Origin: Peribacillus glennii
GTDB taxonomy: Bacteria > Bacillota > Bacilli > Bacillales > DSM-1321
Assembly: GCF_003429105.1 (NCBI RefSeq)
Contig: NZ_QVTD01000003.1
Coordinates: 930,001 to 994,000, forward strand
Direction: 5' to 3'
DNA length: 64,000 bases
The translations under genes and the position numbers were made by a program. The notes beneath the pieces are model-generated. The model did no database searches. It worked only from the letters and a program-made list of their open reading frames with translations, and had not been told where the DNA came from. This document shows positions 24,277 to 33,148 of this stretch, piece after piece. How positions within the stretch are numbered: the stretch's first letter is position 1; each line of letters opens with the position of its first letter.

Positions 24277-24306
24277 AAAAAAGTGCAAGATAAAATCATC
24301 TCGCAC
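24277..24306 (-). terminator. Intrinsic terminator after tatA
   Basis: GTGCGAGAT/ATCTTGCAC stem with one G-T pair, loop GATTTT, followed on the minus strand by six Ts, 14 bases past the tatA stop. tatA and tatC are therefore probably separate transcripts. Confidence 0.75.
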
Positions 24307-24320
24307 CAAAACGGAATATA

Positions 24321-24515
24321 TTATTTTACGGCTTTTTTCTTGTCTTCTTCGAATTCATCCATGACATCGTTTGTCAACTCACGGGTTGATTTCTTGAATT
24401 CACGTAAAGTCTGGCCAAAAGCCCTGCCAATCTCAGGAAGTTTTTTAGGTCCAAAAATGATCAATGCAAGAACAAGGATTAATATTAAACCGGGTACCCC
24501 AATATTTGAAAGCAT
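24321..24515 (-). CDS. tatA: Sec-independent translocase TatA
   Basis: A 64-residue TatA: transmembrane helix [12 protein letters not shown], hinge [14 protein letters not shown], then an amphipathic helix and an acidic/basic tail ending [12 protein letters not shown]. It oligomerises to form the Tat pathway pore. I choose ATG 24515 (MLSNIGVPG), with AAGGGG nine bases upstream; the frame extends to 24584. Confidence 0.95.
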   Translation of the reverse strand: MLSNIGVPGLILILVLALIIFGPKKLPEIGRAFGQTLREFKKSTRELTNDVMDEFEEDKKKAVK

Positions 24516-24702
24516 GGAAACATCCCCTTTATTATCGTAATTTCTACTGCCATTATAGTATTTTTTGAGTTCGGATGAAAGCAAAACCGGGATTCTTAAT
24601 AGTTATTTCACATTTAAGAAACAATGTCTTCATAAAAATCTATTGTTAATCCAGATGCCGCTTCTATTTTATTTTACCTCAATGGCCGTGGTTATTCCAG
24701 GT

Positions 24703-25971
24703 TTATATCAGTAAGTGGAATAAGTTGCTGTCATTGTTGACATCAATGAATGGAAAACCCTTCTGGTCCATCCTGGAAATAAGGCCATGGTAGTCCGCCT
24801 TGTTCTTCAGTTCGATCCCGACAAGCGCAGGGCCGCTTTCTTTATTATTCTTCTTTGTATATTCAAATCTTGTAATGTCATCATCCGGTCCCAGCACTTC
24901 ATCGAGGAATTCACGCAAAGCACCTGCCCGCTGCGGGAAATTCACGATAAAGTAGTAAAGCAGGCCCTCATAGAGTTTCGATTTTTCTTTGATTTCCTGC
25001 ATCCTGCCAATATCATTATTGCCGCCGCTGATTACACAGACTATCGTTTTTCCCTTTATGCGCTCCCGATAAAAATCAAGGGCCGCGATCGGAAGGGATC
25101 CAGCCGGTTCAGCAACAATGGCATGCTCATTATATAAATCAAGTATCGTCGTGCAGATCTTTCCCTCAGGGACTACAACGATATCATTAACGTTTTCCCG
25201 GCATATACTGTACGTCTGTTGACCCACGCATTTCACTGCAGCCCCGTCAACGAATGTATCAATCTCCTCTAAGGCCTCCACCCTGCCGAGTTGAAGGGAA
25301 TGCTGCATGGAAGGCGCACCTTCAGGCTCTACCCCAATGCATTTGGTATCCGGTGATACACTCTTGAAATATGTAGAGAGGCCTGACATTAACCCGCCGC
25401 CGCCAATGCCGGCAAAAAGATAATCAATTTTTTCATCACAGTCATTCAAAATCTCTACGGCAACTGTTCCCTGACCGGCGATTACTTTTTCATCGTCAAA
25501 CGGATGGATGAATGTCCGGTTTTCTTCGCTGGCACAAGCGGCGGCCCTTGCAAATGAATCATCAAACGTATCACCGGTCAGGATGATTTCAACACTGTCT
25601 TTGCCAAAAAGCCCTACTTGATTCACCTTTTGTTTTGGGGTCGTTGCAGGCATATATATCTTTCCATGAATCCCTAATGCATTGCAGGCGAAGGCAACAC
25701 CCTGGGCATGGTTCCCGGCGCTTGCGCACACAATGCCGTTCTTCGTTTCTGTTTCAGGCAGGCTCTTCATTTTATAGTAAGCACCGCGGAGCTTGAAAGA
25801 CCTCACATGCTGCAGGTCCTCACGTTTTATATAAACATTGCAATCATATTTGTCGGAAAGGCGGCTGTTTTTTTGTAACGGAGTATGGGAAACAATATCT
25901 TTCAACTCCTGATATGCGATAAGTATATCTTCGATTTGAAGCCGCTTTTGTACAGAAGCTGCCTGATTCAT
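24703..25971 (-). CDS. ilvA: Threonine deaminase (dehydratase)
   Basis: A 422-residue PLP enzyme, first step of isoleucine synthesis (threonine to 2-oxobutanoate). PLP lysine in VRSFKLRGAYYKM, phosphate loop GIGGGGLMSGL, substrate loop SAGNHAQGVAF. A single ACT-like regulatory domain (from about LLYYFIVNFPQRAGALREF) gives the short form typical of Bacillus. Start ATG 25971 has AGAGGG seven bases upstream. A promoter and a CodY-like box lie directly upstream. Confidence 0.96.
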   Translation of the reverse strand: MNQAASVQKRLQIEDILIAYQELKDIVSHTPLQKNSRLSDKYDCNVYIKREDLQHVRSFKLRGAYYKMKSLPETETKNGIVCASAGNHAQGVAFACNALGIHGKIYMPATTPKQKVNQVGLFGKDSVEIILTGDTFDDSFARAAACASEENRTFIHPFDDEKVIAGQGTVAVEILNDCDEKIDYLFAGIGGGGLMSGLSTYFKSVSPDTKCIGVEPEGAPSMQHSLQLGRVEALEEIDTFVDGAAVKCVGQQTYSICRENVNDIVVVPEGKICTTILDLYNEHAIVAEPAGSLPIAALDFYRERIKGKTIVCVISGGNNDIGRMQEIKEKSKLYEGLLYYFIVNFPQRAGALREFLDEVLGPDDDITRFEYTKKNNKESGPALVGIELKNKADYHGLISRMDQKGFPFIDVNNDSNLFHLLI

Positions 25972-26008
25972 TCTATCCCTCTTTTTCAACGAAGTATTTA
26001 ATTTGTAA

Positions 26009-26036
26009 ATTATAACACTATGCTTCAATTAATCAA
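26009..26036 (-). promoter_or_regulatory. Sigma-A-type promoter of ilvA
   Basis: TTGATT (26031-26036) and TATAAT (26009-26014) separated by 16 bases, about 38-65 bases upstream of the ilvA start. Confidence 0.6.
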
Positions 26037-26039
26037 CAG

Positions 26040-26054
26040 ATTTTTCTAAAAATT
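26040..26054 (-). promoter_or_regulatory. CodY-like box upstream of ilvA
   Basis: Minus strand AATTTTTAGAAAAAT matches the CodY consensus AATTTTCNGAAAATT at 13 of 15 positions. It lies immediately upstream of the -35. CodY control of branched-chain amino acid genes is well established in Bacillus. Confidence 0.5.
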
Positions 26055-26082
26055 CAAATTTCCAAAAAAAGCTTTTTTTAAC

Positions 26083-26116
26083 AAAAAAACGGTCCCCTGG
26101 TTTGAGGGCCGCCGTT
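26083..26116 (-). terminator. Intrinsic terminator after dfrA
   Basis: Minus strand AACGG..CCC/GGG..CCGTT hairpin followed by seven Ts, 31 bases past the dfrA stop. Confidence 0.7.
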
Positions 26117-26146
26117 TCTTATCTTCAATTATCATCCGCTACACAA

Positions 26147-26641
26147 TTAAACCTGTGCTTTCCGCCCTAAAACGATGAAATCATGGGGATAACGGTTTTT
26201 TTCATCGACAATGCCGGGGGTAGACGAAAGCTGTTCCCATTCCGCTTCATTAATTGCAGGAAAATAAGTATCACCTTGAAATTCATGGTGGATTTCCGTT
26301 ATGTACAACCGGTCTGTCTGGGGCAGAATTCCCTTGAAGATTTCTGCACCGCCGATAACGAAAATTTCCCGGTCGGAGGAATCTGCAAGTTTGATGACTT
26401 CATCGACCGAGTGCAAGACCGTTACGCCCTCAAGCTTAAAATCAGCATTTCGGGTTACAACAATATTTTCCCGTCCAGGCAGTACGCGGCCTATTGATTC
26501 AAACGTCTTCCTTCCCATCACGATCGGGTGTCCCATCGTCACGTTCTTAAAATAATTTAAATCCGCAGGCAAATGCCATGGAAGCTTGTTATCCTTTCCA
26601 ATTACGCGGTTTTCATCCATCGCAAACAACAATGAAATCAT
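26147..26641 (-). CDS. dfrA: Dihydrofolate reductase
   Basis: A 164-residue chromosomal DHFR: active-site acid in [13 protein letters not shown] (Asp), NADPH-binding GRKTFESIG and [13 protein letters not shown]. It regenerates tetrahydrofolate consumed by thymidylate synthase. Its start overlaps the thyB stop by four bases (ATGA), the typical thyB-dfrA operon. Confidence 0.97.
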   Translation of the reverse strand: MISLLFAMDENRVIGKDNKLPWHLPADLNYFKNVTMGHPIVMGRKTFESIGRVLPGRENIVVTRNADFKLEGVTVLHSVDEVIKLADSSDREIFVIGGAEIFKGILPQTDRLYITEIHHEFQGDTYFPAINEAEWEQLSSTPGIVDEKNRYPHDFIVLGRKAQV

Positions 26642-27432
26642 ACAGAAACTACTCCTTTAATATGTGGGTGTGCGTCATAGTTTTCGAGAGAAAAATCCTG
26701 GAATGTGAAATCAAAAATATTTTTCACTTCCGGGTTGATCTTCATCTCCGGGAGTTTCCTCGGTTCTCTGGTGAGCTGCAGTTTCACCTGCTCAACATGG
26801 TTCGAATAAATGTGCACATCACCGAAAGTATGGACAAACTCACCTGGTTTAAGCCCTGTGACCTGGGCAATCATCATTGTCAATAAAGCGTATGAGGCGA
26901 TATTAAAAGGCACACCTAAAAATACGTCTGCGGAACGCTGGTAAAGCTGGCAGGAAAGCTTTCCGTCCGCCACATAAAATTGGAAAAACGCATGGCAGGG
27001 AGGCAAAGCCATATCTTCAAGCTCTCCGACATTCCATGCACTTACAATCATGCGCCGAGAATCCGGATTGGTTTTTATTTGTTCGATCACTTCGGAAATC
27101 TGATCGATCTGCCTTCCATCCGCCGTTCCCCACGATCTCCACTGGCGGCCATATACCGGGCCGAGCTCCCCGGTTTCATCCGCCCACTCATTCCAAATAC
27201 GCACGCCATTTTCCTGAAGGTACCCAATATTAGTATCCCCTTTCAGGAACCAGAGCAATTCATGGATGATGGCCTTCAAGGCCAGTTTCTTTGTCGTCAA
27301 AAGCGGGAAGCCTTTTTGCAGATCGAATCTCATCTGGTAACCGAACGTACTGATCGTTCCCGTGCCTGTCCGGTCCTCTTTTTCCGTCCCATTTTCTAGC
27401 ACATGCCTGCATAAGTCCAAATATTGCTTCAT
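26638..27432 (-). CDS. thyB: Thymidylate synthase
   Basis: A 264-residue ThyA-type synthase (the short form called ThyB in B. subtilis), methylating dUMP with methylene-tetrahydrofolate. The nucleophilic Cys is in [31 protein letters not shown] and the dUMP-binding HIYSNHVEQ are present. ATG is preceded by AAAGGTGG. Operon with dfrA. Confidence 0.97.
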   Translation of the reverse strand: MKQYLDLCRHVLENGTEKEDRTGTGTISTFGYQMRFDLQKGFPLLTTKKLALKAIIHELLWFLKGDTNIGYLQENGVRIWNEWADETGELGPVYGRQWRSWGTADGRQIDQISEVIEQIKTNPDSRRMIVSAWNVGELEDMALPPCHAFFQFYVADGKLSCQLYQRSADVFLGVPFNIASYALLTMMIAQVTGLKPGEFVHTFGDVHIYSNHVEQVKLQLTREPRKLPEMKINPEVKNIFDFTFQDFSLENYDAHPHIKGVVSV

Positions 27433-27508
27433 CCATAACCCACCTTTTAAAAAATCATTACCTATAACATTATCATTTTAGGTGTTGGTTGCCAAACCGT
27501 TAACAATC

Positions 27509-28219
27509 TCATTTTAAGTGTTCGATGTATAAAAACGTCTCAGGTGCTTTACTGTTTACCAAGGATTTATAATGCTTGTCCTTGTAATACATCGCGAAGC
27601 TTTCTGCGAAATATTCTTCCGGGTATTGAAGAAAATAAGATTCTCCCGGAAATAGAATAGGGGCTTCTTTTCTCCAAATCTTTAAAAAGTCCTTATCCTC
27701 CCGAATCCTGCCGTATAAGATCGTATCAATTGTATGAGCCAGTTCATGAAGTTCAAGGCTTACGGAACCATGACCGCTCCCTTTCCGGCTCGCGCCGATC
27801 TTCACCAGGACATTCCTCGATCCTCCCATACCCGGAACATCATCCCAAGTGCGGCTTGTATCTTTATACCCTCTTGGGACCTGCCCTTTCAGATGCCGGG
27901 CGGACTTGTTATCAGTCAGGCTCCCTGTAAACAATTTCACACGAACATCATTCTGCAGCAATCTATCAATCATAAATGGGGGAAGTTTGCCCACCGTTTC
28001 TATTATCAACAAAGCCTCATCGCTGTCGAAGGATGTACTGGAAAACAAAAAAAGTTCCATAAGATTTTTATTGCTTTTGCTAATGTTCATCTGTTTTAAT
28101 GGATGGCTGCCGGACAGCTCATTCCAGGTAATCCCTTCTTCAGATGCATAAGTAAAAGAGTAGAAAGAAAAAAGGAAAACGGACACCGCTACAACGACTG
28201 CCAGCTTCTTCACATACAT
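27509..28219 (-). CDS. Secreted Pro-Pro endopeptidase-like metalloprotease (M34, anthrax lethal factor-like fold)
   Basis: About 236 residues. A signal peptide (KKLAVVVAVSVFLFSFYSFTYA) is followed by a domain that I match to PPEP-1 of Clostridioides difficile and PPEP-2 of Paenibacillus alvei: KLFTGSLTDNK, LKGQVPRGY, RTWDDVPGMGGS, then zinc motif LELHELAHTID (HExxH at 160-164 of the open frame) and the distal PEEYFAESFAMYY (zinc-binding Glu about 204). Length and order agree with the family. PPEPs cleave between two prolines in secreted cell-surface or S-layer-linked proteins. ATG 28219 has AAAGG nine bases upstream. The next gene upstream is ypjP, whose product contains NPPK and TPPQ. Secretion and specificity are inferred. 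Confidence 0.85.
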   Translation of the reverse strand: MYVKKLAVVVAVSVFLFSFYSFTYASEEGITWNELSGSHPLKQMNISKSNKNLMELFLFSSTSFDSDEALLIIETVGKLPPFMIDRLLQNDVRVKLFTGSLTDNKSARHLKGQVPRGYKDTSRTWDDVPGMGGSRNVLVKIGASRKGSGHGSVSLELHELAHTIDTILYGRIREDKDFLKIWRKEAPILFPGESYFLQYPEEYFAESFAMYYKDKHYKSLVNSKAPETFLYIEHLK

Positions 28220-28225
28220 AACCAT

Positions 28226-28759
28226 AATCCTTTCAAGAAGTTAGCCCCGTTATTGAACAACACTTCTACTATTTTATTAAAATTATAGCATATGAACATA
28301 TGTTGATTTCAGCGGGAGTTTTTGTAAAATTTCTGTAAATTCCATATGTACCATAACCGGATAATCTGCAGCCCCTCTAACAGCGGAAGACTAATTGTAT
28401 ATAGATTATACTCTGAAATTACAAGATTATAGGATTAGAGATTACAGCAAGTATGAGCTTCTCTAGCAGGATTCGGAAATGGCAGAAATAGTTCTGGACA
28501 GGTTTTAGCCTTGAAACTTTCATTTAACTGGACTTATTGCTGGCGGGCCGTATTCTTTGGCCTATTCAGCTATCCGCAATCACATTCCATTTAAGCACCC
28601 GTTAATGGTGCCATTTGTTTTCTTTACTGTATTGCTGTTTTATTCAGGGTTTTGTGCTAAAGCAGCTGATATTAAAATTGTCATGTACAACGGCAAAAAA
28701 CGAGGGACGGCCACAAAATTGCCATCCCTCGCTGTATTAACCATTCTGTAATCTGGCGG
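28226..28759. other. Gene-free stretch between the protease gene and ypjP
   Basis: 534 bp. No supported gene. It holds the protease promoter region (AT-rich) and, at its right end, the ypjP terminator. A 64-codon plus-strand ORF at 28557 lacks a ribosome site and runs into the terminator. Confidence 0.55.
28695..28730 (-). terminator. Intrinsic terminator after ypjP
   Basis: Minus strand GAGGGATGGC/GCCGTCCCTC stem, then GTTTTTTG, about 30 bases past the ypjP stop. Confidence 0.85.
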
Positions 28760-29383
28760 TCAGGAGAGTCCTGAACCGTCCGACCATTGTGGAGGTGTGT
28801 TCTTATCCCAATATATTCTTCCAAGCTCATAATGGGTTGAGAACCCGTCATGGTATGTATGGTAATGAAAGTTGAACCAATGGCCCTCCTTGGGCGGATT
28901 TTCCTGCCTCGCATGGAAACGGATCACATCTTCATTTGTTTTTTCGTTATAAATATGAAAGATTTTCTCTCCCCTGCCAGCCGCGGGCTTTACTGATATT
29001 GCCAGCTGCATAAGCTCTTCATCAGGAAATTGCCGGGAAATCTGTTTAATTGCTTGCTCAATTTTCGGCAGAATAGCACCTTTGAATTCATCTTCTATTT
29101 TCGGAGTGATTTTCCCTCCGAATTTCGAAAAGGATTGTTCCTCCGCTTTCAGAATCATTTCACCGACAAATACATCCCTGTCTATAGGTACATAATAAAC
29201 CGGTGATTCTGTTACCAGAAGTTCATAACCCTGCTTTACTTCCGATTCCTGTATGGAATCCTTTTTCAGATTTTTGCCGTCAGCCTGTGCACGCCAATGG
29301 AAATCAGTAGGAGTAACAAGGCCGAACGTTAATATGGATACTAATACAACAAGGAATTTCCTGAGCCAATTTGTGGTTTTCAT
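28760..29383 (-). CDS. ypjP: YpjP family protein, probably secreted
   Basis: A 207-residue protein with an N-terminal signal-like segment (WLRKFLVVLVSILTFGLVTP) and a YpjP domain (FGGKITPKIEDEFKGAILPK, GHWFNFHYHTYHDGFSTHYE, IYWDKNTPPQW). The function is unknown in all Bacillus. AAGGGG lies eight bases before ATG. It sits directly upstream of the Pro-Pro endopeptidase-like gene and contains two Pro-Pro sites (ENPPKE and NTPPQW), which makes it a testable substrate candidate; the same motifs may, however, be conserved in YpjP generally. Confidence 0.85.
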   Translation of the reverse strand: MKTTNWLRKFLVVLVSILTFGLVTPTDFHWRAQADGKNLKKDSIQESEVKQGYELLVTESPVYYVPIDRDVFVGEMILKAEEQSFSKFGGKITPKIEDEFKGAILPKIEQAIKQISRQFPDEELMQLAISVKPAAGRGEKIFHIYNEKTNEDVIRFHARQENPPKEGHWFNFHYHTYHDGFSTHYELGRIYWDKNTPPQWSDGSGLS

Positions 29384-29587
29384 AACTTAACCCCTTACCA
29401 TATAAGCTGAACCGTCCAAAAGCTTTTTATCGATATATATTGTAAGTATACAGGCCTAAAGGCCATAATACGAATTTTTTTTATTATGTTTCAAATAGTT
29501 TAAAAGAGGTTAAAAAAAGACTAGTTATTTTAATGAAAGACATGCCCCCTTCATATCGAAGATTTTCATCCGGAAAAGATTTTAAAT

Positions 29588-29618
29588 GTATAAGAATAAA
29601 AATATCAATTCCATACTA
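29588..29618 (+). promoter_or_regulatory. Possible sigma-G/F promoter for a small ORF
   Basis: GTATA (29588-29592) and CATACTA (29612-29618) separated by 19 bases match the forespore sigma-G pattern GMATR/CATNHTA, about one base too far apart. It lies some 40 bases upstream of the 25-codon ORF. Confidence 0.35.
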
Positions 29619-29656
29619 GTATGATAACAAAGCCTATTACCAAGGGAGGGGCAGCA

Positions 29657-29734
29657 ATGGAATGGTCTGTAGCAATCACCATTCTCAGCATTTTAATGTT
29701 GATGTATTTCGTTTACTTGTCATTTGCCGATTAG
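29657..29734 (+). CDS. 25-residue single-helix membrane peptide
   Basis: MEWSVAITILSILMLMYFVY is essentially one hydrophobic helix, followed by LSFAD. A very strong ribosome site (AAGGGAGGGG) precedes ATG, and an intrinsic terminator follows 30 bases after the stop. These signals support a real small gene, although it is short. Similar single-helix peptides exist in Bacillus; I cannot name this one. Possibly forespore-expressed (see the promoter). Confidence 0.5.
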   Translation: MEWSVAITILSILMLMYFVYLSFAD

Positions 29735-29763
29735 GGAAAAATGATAAAATCAACACTTTGAAT

Positions 29764-29790
29764 CCTTGTCATTAGACAAGGTTTTCTTTC
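29764..29790 (+). terminator. Intrinsic terminator after the small membrane peptide
   Basis: CCTTGTC/GACAAGG stem with loop ATTA, followed by TTTTCTTTC. Confidence 0.7.
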
Positions 29791-29868
29791 TTTAAATGTT
29801 GAATCTCAAAATATTTCCATACTTTCCACCTATAATAGAAAATCGAAGATTTCGAGGAGGGTTTATAC

Positions 29869-31566
29869 ATGGCTATCGAAAAAAAAGAATACCTTGGACG
29901 GTCAAAGAATAGCGATTATGAGAGAGAAACAGCTACTGGAAACGCGGGAATGGTGGTGACACCCCATCCGATCGCTACAGATATCGGAGAAAAAATCCTA
30001 AAAGATGGCGGCAATGCAGTGGATGCGGCCATCGCGATCCAATTTGCCTTGAACGTTGTAGAACCGATGATGACCGGAATTGGCGGCAGCGGTTTTATGA
30101 TGGTTTACAATAAAGAAAAAGATGAAGTGAAGATCTTTGATGGACATGTAAGGGCGCCTAAAGCGGCTTATCCTGAAATGTTTTTAGACGAAAAAAAAGA
30201 AGTGATCCCGTTCAGGAAGCGCTCGACCAGTGCCACTGCAATTGGGATTCCAGGGATTTTGAAAGCGATGGACGAGGCCAGGAAGGCTTACGGTTCAAAG
30301 ACGCTGGCTGAGTTGATCGAGCCATCGATAGAGTTTGCCGAAAAGGGTGTGGCGGTCAATTGGGTTTTATCGGACGCGCTGGAGAACTTCCATTACCGGC
30401 TAGGCGATGAAGCGATGGTTCTCTTCGCGCCAAACGGCAGGAGAATCCGGGAAGGAGAAATCCTTAAGAAGGAAAAGCTTGCAAACACCTACCGCATCCT
30501 TCAGAGAAAAGGGATAGACGCGTTTTACGGCGGAGAAATCGGCGTGGGAATCATCAACGTTTTGAAAGAACTTGGCGGTTTCATGGAATTATCTGACCTT
30601 GCCGATTATCGAATCACAGTGGACGAGCCTATGTGGGGCACTTATAAGGGCTATGATATCGCATCTTCCTATTCACCGAGCGCCGGGGGTTTCACGGTCC
30701 TTCAAATCCTTAAAATTCTCGAAGATTTCCAACTCGAACAATACGATGTGAGGTCATGGGAAAAATACTACCTGATTGCCGAAGCAATGAGACTAGCTTT
30801 TACGGATAAAAAAGCATTCTTTGCAGATGCTGAATTTGCAGACCTGCCATTAAAGGGCCTGTTCCATAAAGACTATCTTGCCGAGCGGAGAAAGTTCATT
30901 GATTTCAACGCAAGGAATTCAAAAATTGATTTCGGGAACCCTTGGAAATACGATACTGTGAAACAATGGGATGTTGTCCGGCAGCCTGAAGAACCCGAAA
31001 GGAGCGAAACAACCCACTTTACCGTTCATGATAGATGGGGAAATATTGTCGCATGCACGTCGACTGTTGAACATCCTTTCGGTTCAGGCATCGTGGTACC
31101 GGAATATGGATTTGTTTTGAATAATGAGCTAACCGACTTTGATTCTGTTCCTGGTGGCATGAACCAGGTTGAACCGGGAAAACGGCCGGTAAGCTGTAAA
31201 AGCCCTACCATTATTTTCAAAGATGGGGAGCCGGTCCTAACGCTTGGATCGCCAGGAGGGCCGACTATCATCAGCTCTGTATCCCAAACGATTATCAATG
31301 TGCTTGATTTTAAAATGAACCTGAAGGATGCCATTGAAGAACCACGCATTTTCACTCCAATGGGGCCGCATATCGAATGGGAAGCGGGCATGGACATGAC
31401 TGCAAAAGGGCACCTGGAATCAATGGGCTTTGCCTTTAATGACGTTCCTCACCCGATCGGGAATGTACAGGGGATCCAAATTAACCCTGGAGATGGCACC
31501 CTGTTTGGCGCAGCGGATTCCAGCCGGGAAGGAAAAGCTTCCGGATTGAACGAGGAAGATTACTAA
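29869..31566 (+). CDS. ggt: Gamma-glutamyltransferase (YwrD-like)
   Basis: A 565-residue Ntn-hydrolase. The autocatalytic threonine is in ETTHFTVHD (about residue 385), dividing the chain into large and small subunits; GGNAVDAAIA, TGIGGSGFMM and LGSPGGPTI are substrate-loop motifs. There is no signal peptide, so unlike the secreted GGT it resembles cytosolic YwrD of B. subtilis. It would cleave or transfer gamma-glutamyl groups from glutathione-like or glutamine substrates. GAGGAGGG precedes ATG; TATAAT at 29831-29836 is the likely -10. Monocistronic, with its own terminator. Confidence 0.93.
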   Translation: MAIEKKEYLGRSKNSDYERETATGNAGMVVTPHPIATDIGEKILKDGGNAVDAAIAIQFALNVVEPMMTGIGGSGFMMVYNKEKDEVKIFDGHVRAPKAAYPEMFLDEKKEVIPFRKRSTSATAIGIPGILKAMDEARKAYGSKTLAELIEPSIEFAEKGVAVNWVLSDALENFHYRLGDEAMVLFAPNGRRIREGEILKKEKLANTYRILQRKGIDAFYGGEIGVGIINVLKELGGFMELSDLADYRITVDEPMWGTYKGYDIASSYSPSAGGFTVLQILKILEDFQLEQYDVRSWEKYYLIAEAMRLAFTDKKAFFADAEFADLPLKGLFHKDYLAERRKFIDFNARNSKIDFGNPWKYDTVKQWDVVRQPEEPERSETTHFTVHDRWGNIVACTSTVEHPFGSGIVVPEYGFVLNNELTDFDSVPGGMNQVEPGKRPVSCKSPTIIFKDGEPVLTLGSPGGPTIISSVSQTIINVLDFKMNLKDAIEEPRIFTPMGPHIEWEAGMDMTAKGHLESMGFAFNDVPHPIGNVQGIQINPGDGTLFGAADSSREGKASGLNEEDY

Positions 31567-31573
31567 ATATTGT

Positions 31574-31610
31574 AAGGGCAGGCTCTGTAACCAGAGTCCT
31601 GCCCTTTTTT
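31574..31610 (+). terminator. Intrinsic terminator after ggt
   Basis: AGGGCAGG-CTCTG/CAGAG-CCTGCCCT near-perfect stem followed by TTTTTT. Confidence 0.88.
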
Positions 31611-31611
31611 A

Positions 31612-31734
31612 TACTAGGAGACGAAACTATAAAATTTCTACATGCATTAATTCTGGCTACGACGTACACGGAAGTACGGATGCCGGCGTTCCACTGGTTT
31701 CTTAAAATAGGGAGCTTCCGCTTTTCTTAATAGG
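31612..31734 (+). repeat. Family-A dispersed repeat, copy 1
   Basis: Runs from TACTAGGAGACG through GGCTACGACGTACACGGAAG and GCCGGCGTT to GGGAGCTTCCGCTTTTCTTA. Same start and end elements as the copy at 35085-35213. It fills the space between ggt and ypiP. Confidence 0.6.
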
Positions 31735-32508
31735 CTATGCTTCTATATAACCGAAGTGGAATTTTGATGTCTTGCGGACAATTACCTGAAAGCTGAATCT
31801 CCCGAACCTTTGGCTTCGAAAATGATCCTTCAGAACAATCCTTTGTCTTGCCACCCGTTTGGCATGCCCGATAATTTCTTCTGTTAAATCATTGGCGGAC
31901 GCAAAGTATGTCAATGGCCTAATTCCGTTGGATTCGGTGATGCTTTCTTCAAACATAGGATCAAAATAAACAACATCAAAGCTGTTGTCATCGCATGTCT
32001 TTAACACGTCAAGATGGCTGGAGGTTGTTACCTCTATCCTCCTTAAAACCTGATCGATCACCTTTGTGCCTGAATGATAAGTCTCGAGCCCGTTTTTGAC
32101 AATATAAGCAAGCAGCGGATTCTCTTCAATTCCACATACTTTCCCGTTCACTCCGGTTACAAAGCTGGCAACGACAGCATCCGCACCCAAACCCAGTGTA
32201 CAATCCAGGACCGTGGAGCCGCTTTGGAGGCCCGAAGCACTAATGTAAGGGTCCTCTTCTCCTTTAAGCAGCCTTTTAATCCTGAGCATGGCGACATTCG
32301 GATGAAAGAAAAAAGGCTCCTGACGGAATTCTTTATATAAGTCAAGCCGATCCTTGCCGACAACCAGGCAATCCCCGCCATAAATCTTCTGCAGCTGTGT
32401 AACGGAACGCTTCAGCCGCGGGATATAAGAAATCTGTAATTGTGCGGCTGTTTGTCTTGCTTTTGCAATCGATTCTGGATCTGCCCTTCCGGCGGTGGTC
32501 ACAAACAT
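31735..32508 (-). CDS. ypiP: YpiP-type SAM-dependent methyltransferase (RsmJ-like)
   Basis: A 257-residue class I methyltransferase. The SAM-binding motif is STVLDCTLGLGADAVVASF, with GIEENPLLAYIV following, and the catalytic loop FDVVYFDPMFEES (DPMF) resembles that of the 16S rRNA guanine methyltransferase RsmJ. The N-terminal part (IAKARQTAAQLQISYIPRLK, CLVVGKDRLDL) is typical of the group. Predicted rRNA or tRNA methylation, unproven in Bacillus. GAGGAG precedes ATG. Confidence 0.85.
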   Translation of the reverse strand: MFVTTAGRADPESIAKARQTAAQLQISYIPRLKRSVTQLQKIYGGDCLVVGKDRLDLYKEFRQEPFFFHPNVAMLRIKRLLKGEEDPYISASGLQSGSTVLDCTLGLGADAVVASFVTGVNGKVCGIEENPLLAYIVKNGLETYHSGTKVIDQVLRRIEVTTSSHLDVLKTCDDNSFDVVYFDPMFEESITESNGIRPLTYFASANDLTEEIIGHAKRVARQRIVLKDHFRSQRFGRFSFQVIVRKTSKFHFGYIEA

Positions 32509-32576
32509 ATCAGGTCTCCTCTTTTAGTACAAAGGAGAATGCCTCTGCGGCATTCTCCCCCATAATGTATGCTTTA

Positions 32577-33011
32577 TTATGCTTGTTTTTCGAAAGCGGT
32601 TAGCAGATTTTCCATGATTGTTTCCATGGAATGGTCTTCTATATCATGGCGCGGGATGAAGTGGACGACTTCCTTCCCTTTTAAGAGGGCCATGGAAGGC
32701 GAAGAAGGCTCATATCCCTCAAAATATTCGCGCATTTTGGCTGTGGCTTCTTTATCCTGTCCTGCAAAGACCGTTACAAGATGGTCAGGTTTCTTTTCCG
32801 AACGAAGAACGGCCTGCGTTACAGCCGGCCGGGCAAGGCCTGCAGCACATCCGCAAACTGAATTAACCACAACCAGTGTTGTGCCCTCGGCATTCTCCAT
32901 ATACTTTTCCACTTGTTCTGCTGTCGTCAATTCATCAAAGCCAGCCTGCACCAGTTCCTGGCGCATCGGTTTTACCATTTGTCTCATATATTCTTCATAT
33001 GCCATTGACAT
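32577..33011 (-). CDS. brxA: Bacilliredoxin BrxA (YphP/YqiW family)
   Basis: A 144-residue thioredoxin-fold protein with the CGC active site in VVNSVCGCAAGLARP. It removes bacillithiol mixed disulfides from proteins in Bacillus. MREYFEGYEPSSPSMALLKG and HFIPRHDIEDHSMETI are family signatures. GGAGGG precedes ATG. Confidence 0.95.
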   Translation of the reverse strand: MSMAYEEYMRQMVKPMRQELVQAGFDELTTAEQVEKYMENAEGTTLVVVNSVCGCAAGLARPAVTQAVLRSEKKPDHLVTVFAGQDKEATAKMREYFEGYEPSSPSMALLKGKEVVHFIPRHDIEDHSMETIMENLLTAFEKQA

Positions 33012-33148
33012 GAAAGATCCCTCCAGTTATTACATTGGTAGTGTTAGAATACTATATGTGGTTATTATTGTGCAAAAGACACGCTTCCAATAAATAATTT
33101 CAAGAAAAAAGAACCCGGCGGGGTTATTGATTCCCGCCGGGCAGTTAA

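Noticed and set aside
28557-28751. 64-codon plus-strand ORF
   Set aside because: No ribosome site and it runs through the ypjP terminator hairpin.
32569-33093. 174-codon plus-strand ORF
   Set aside because: Antisense shadow of brxA, whose CGC motif and ribosome site are convincing.
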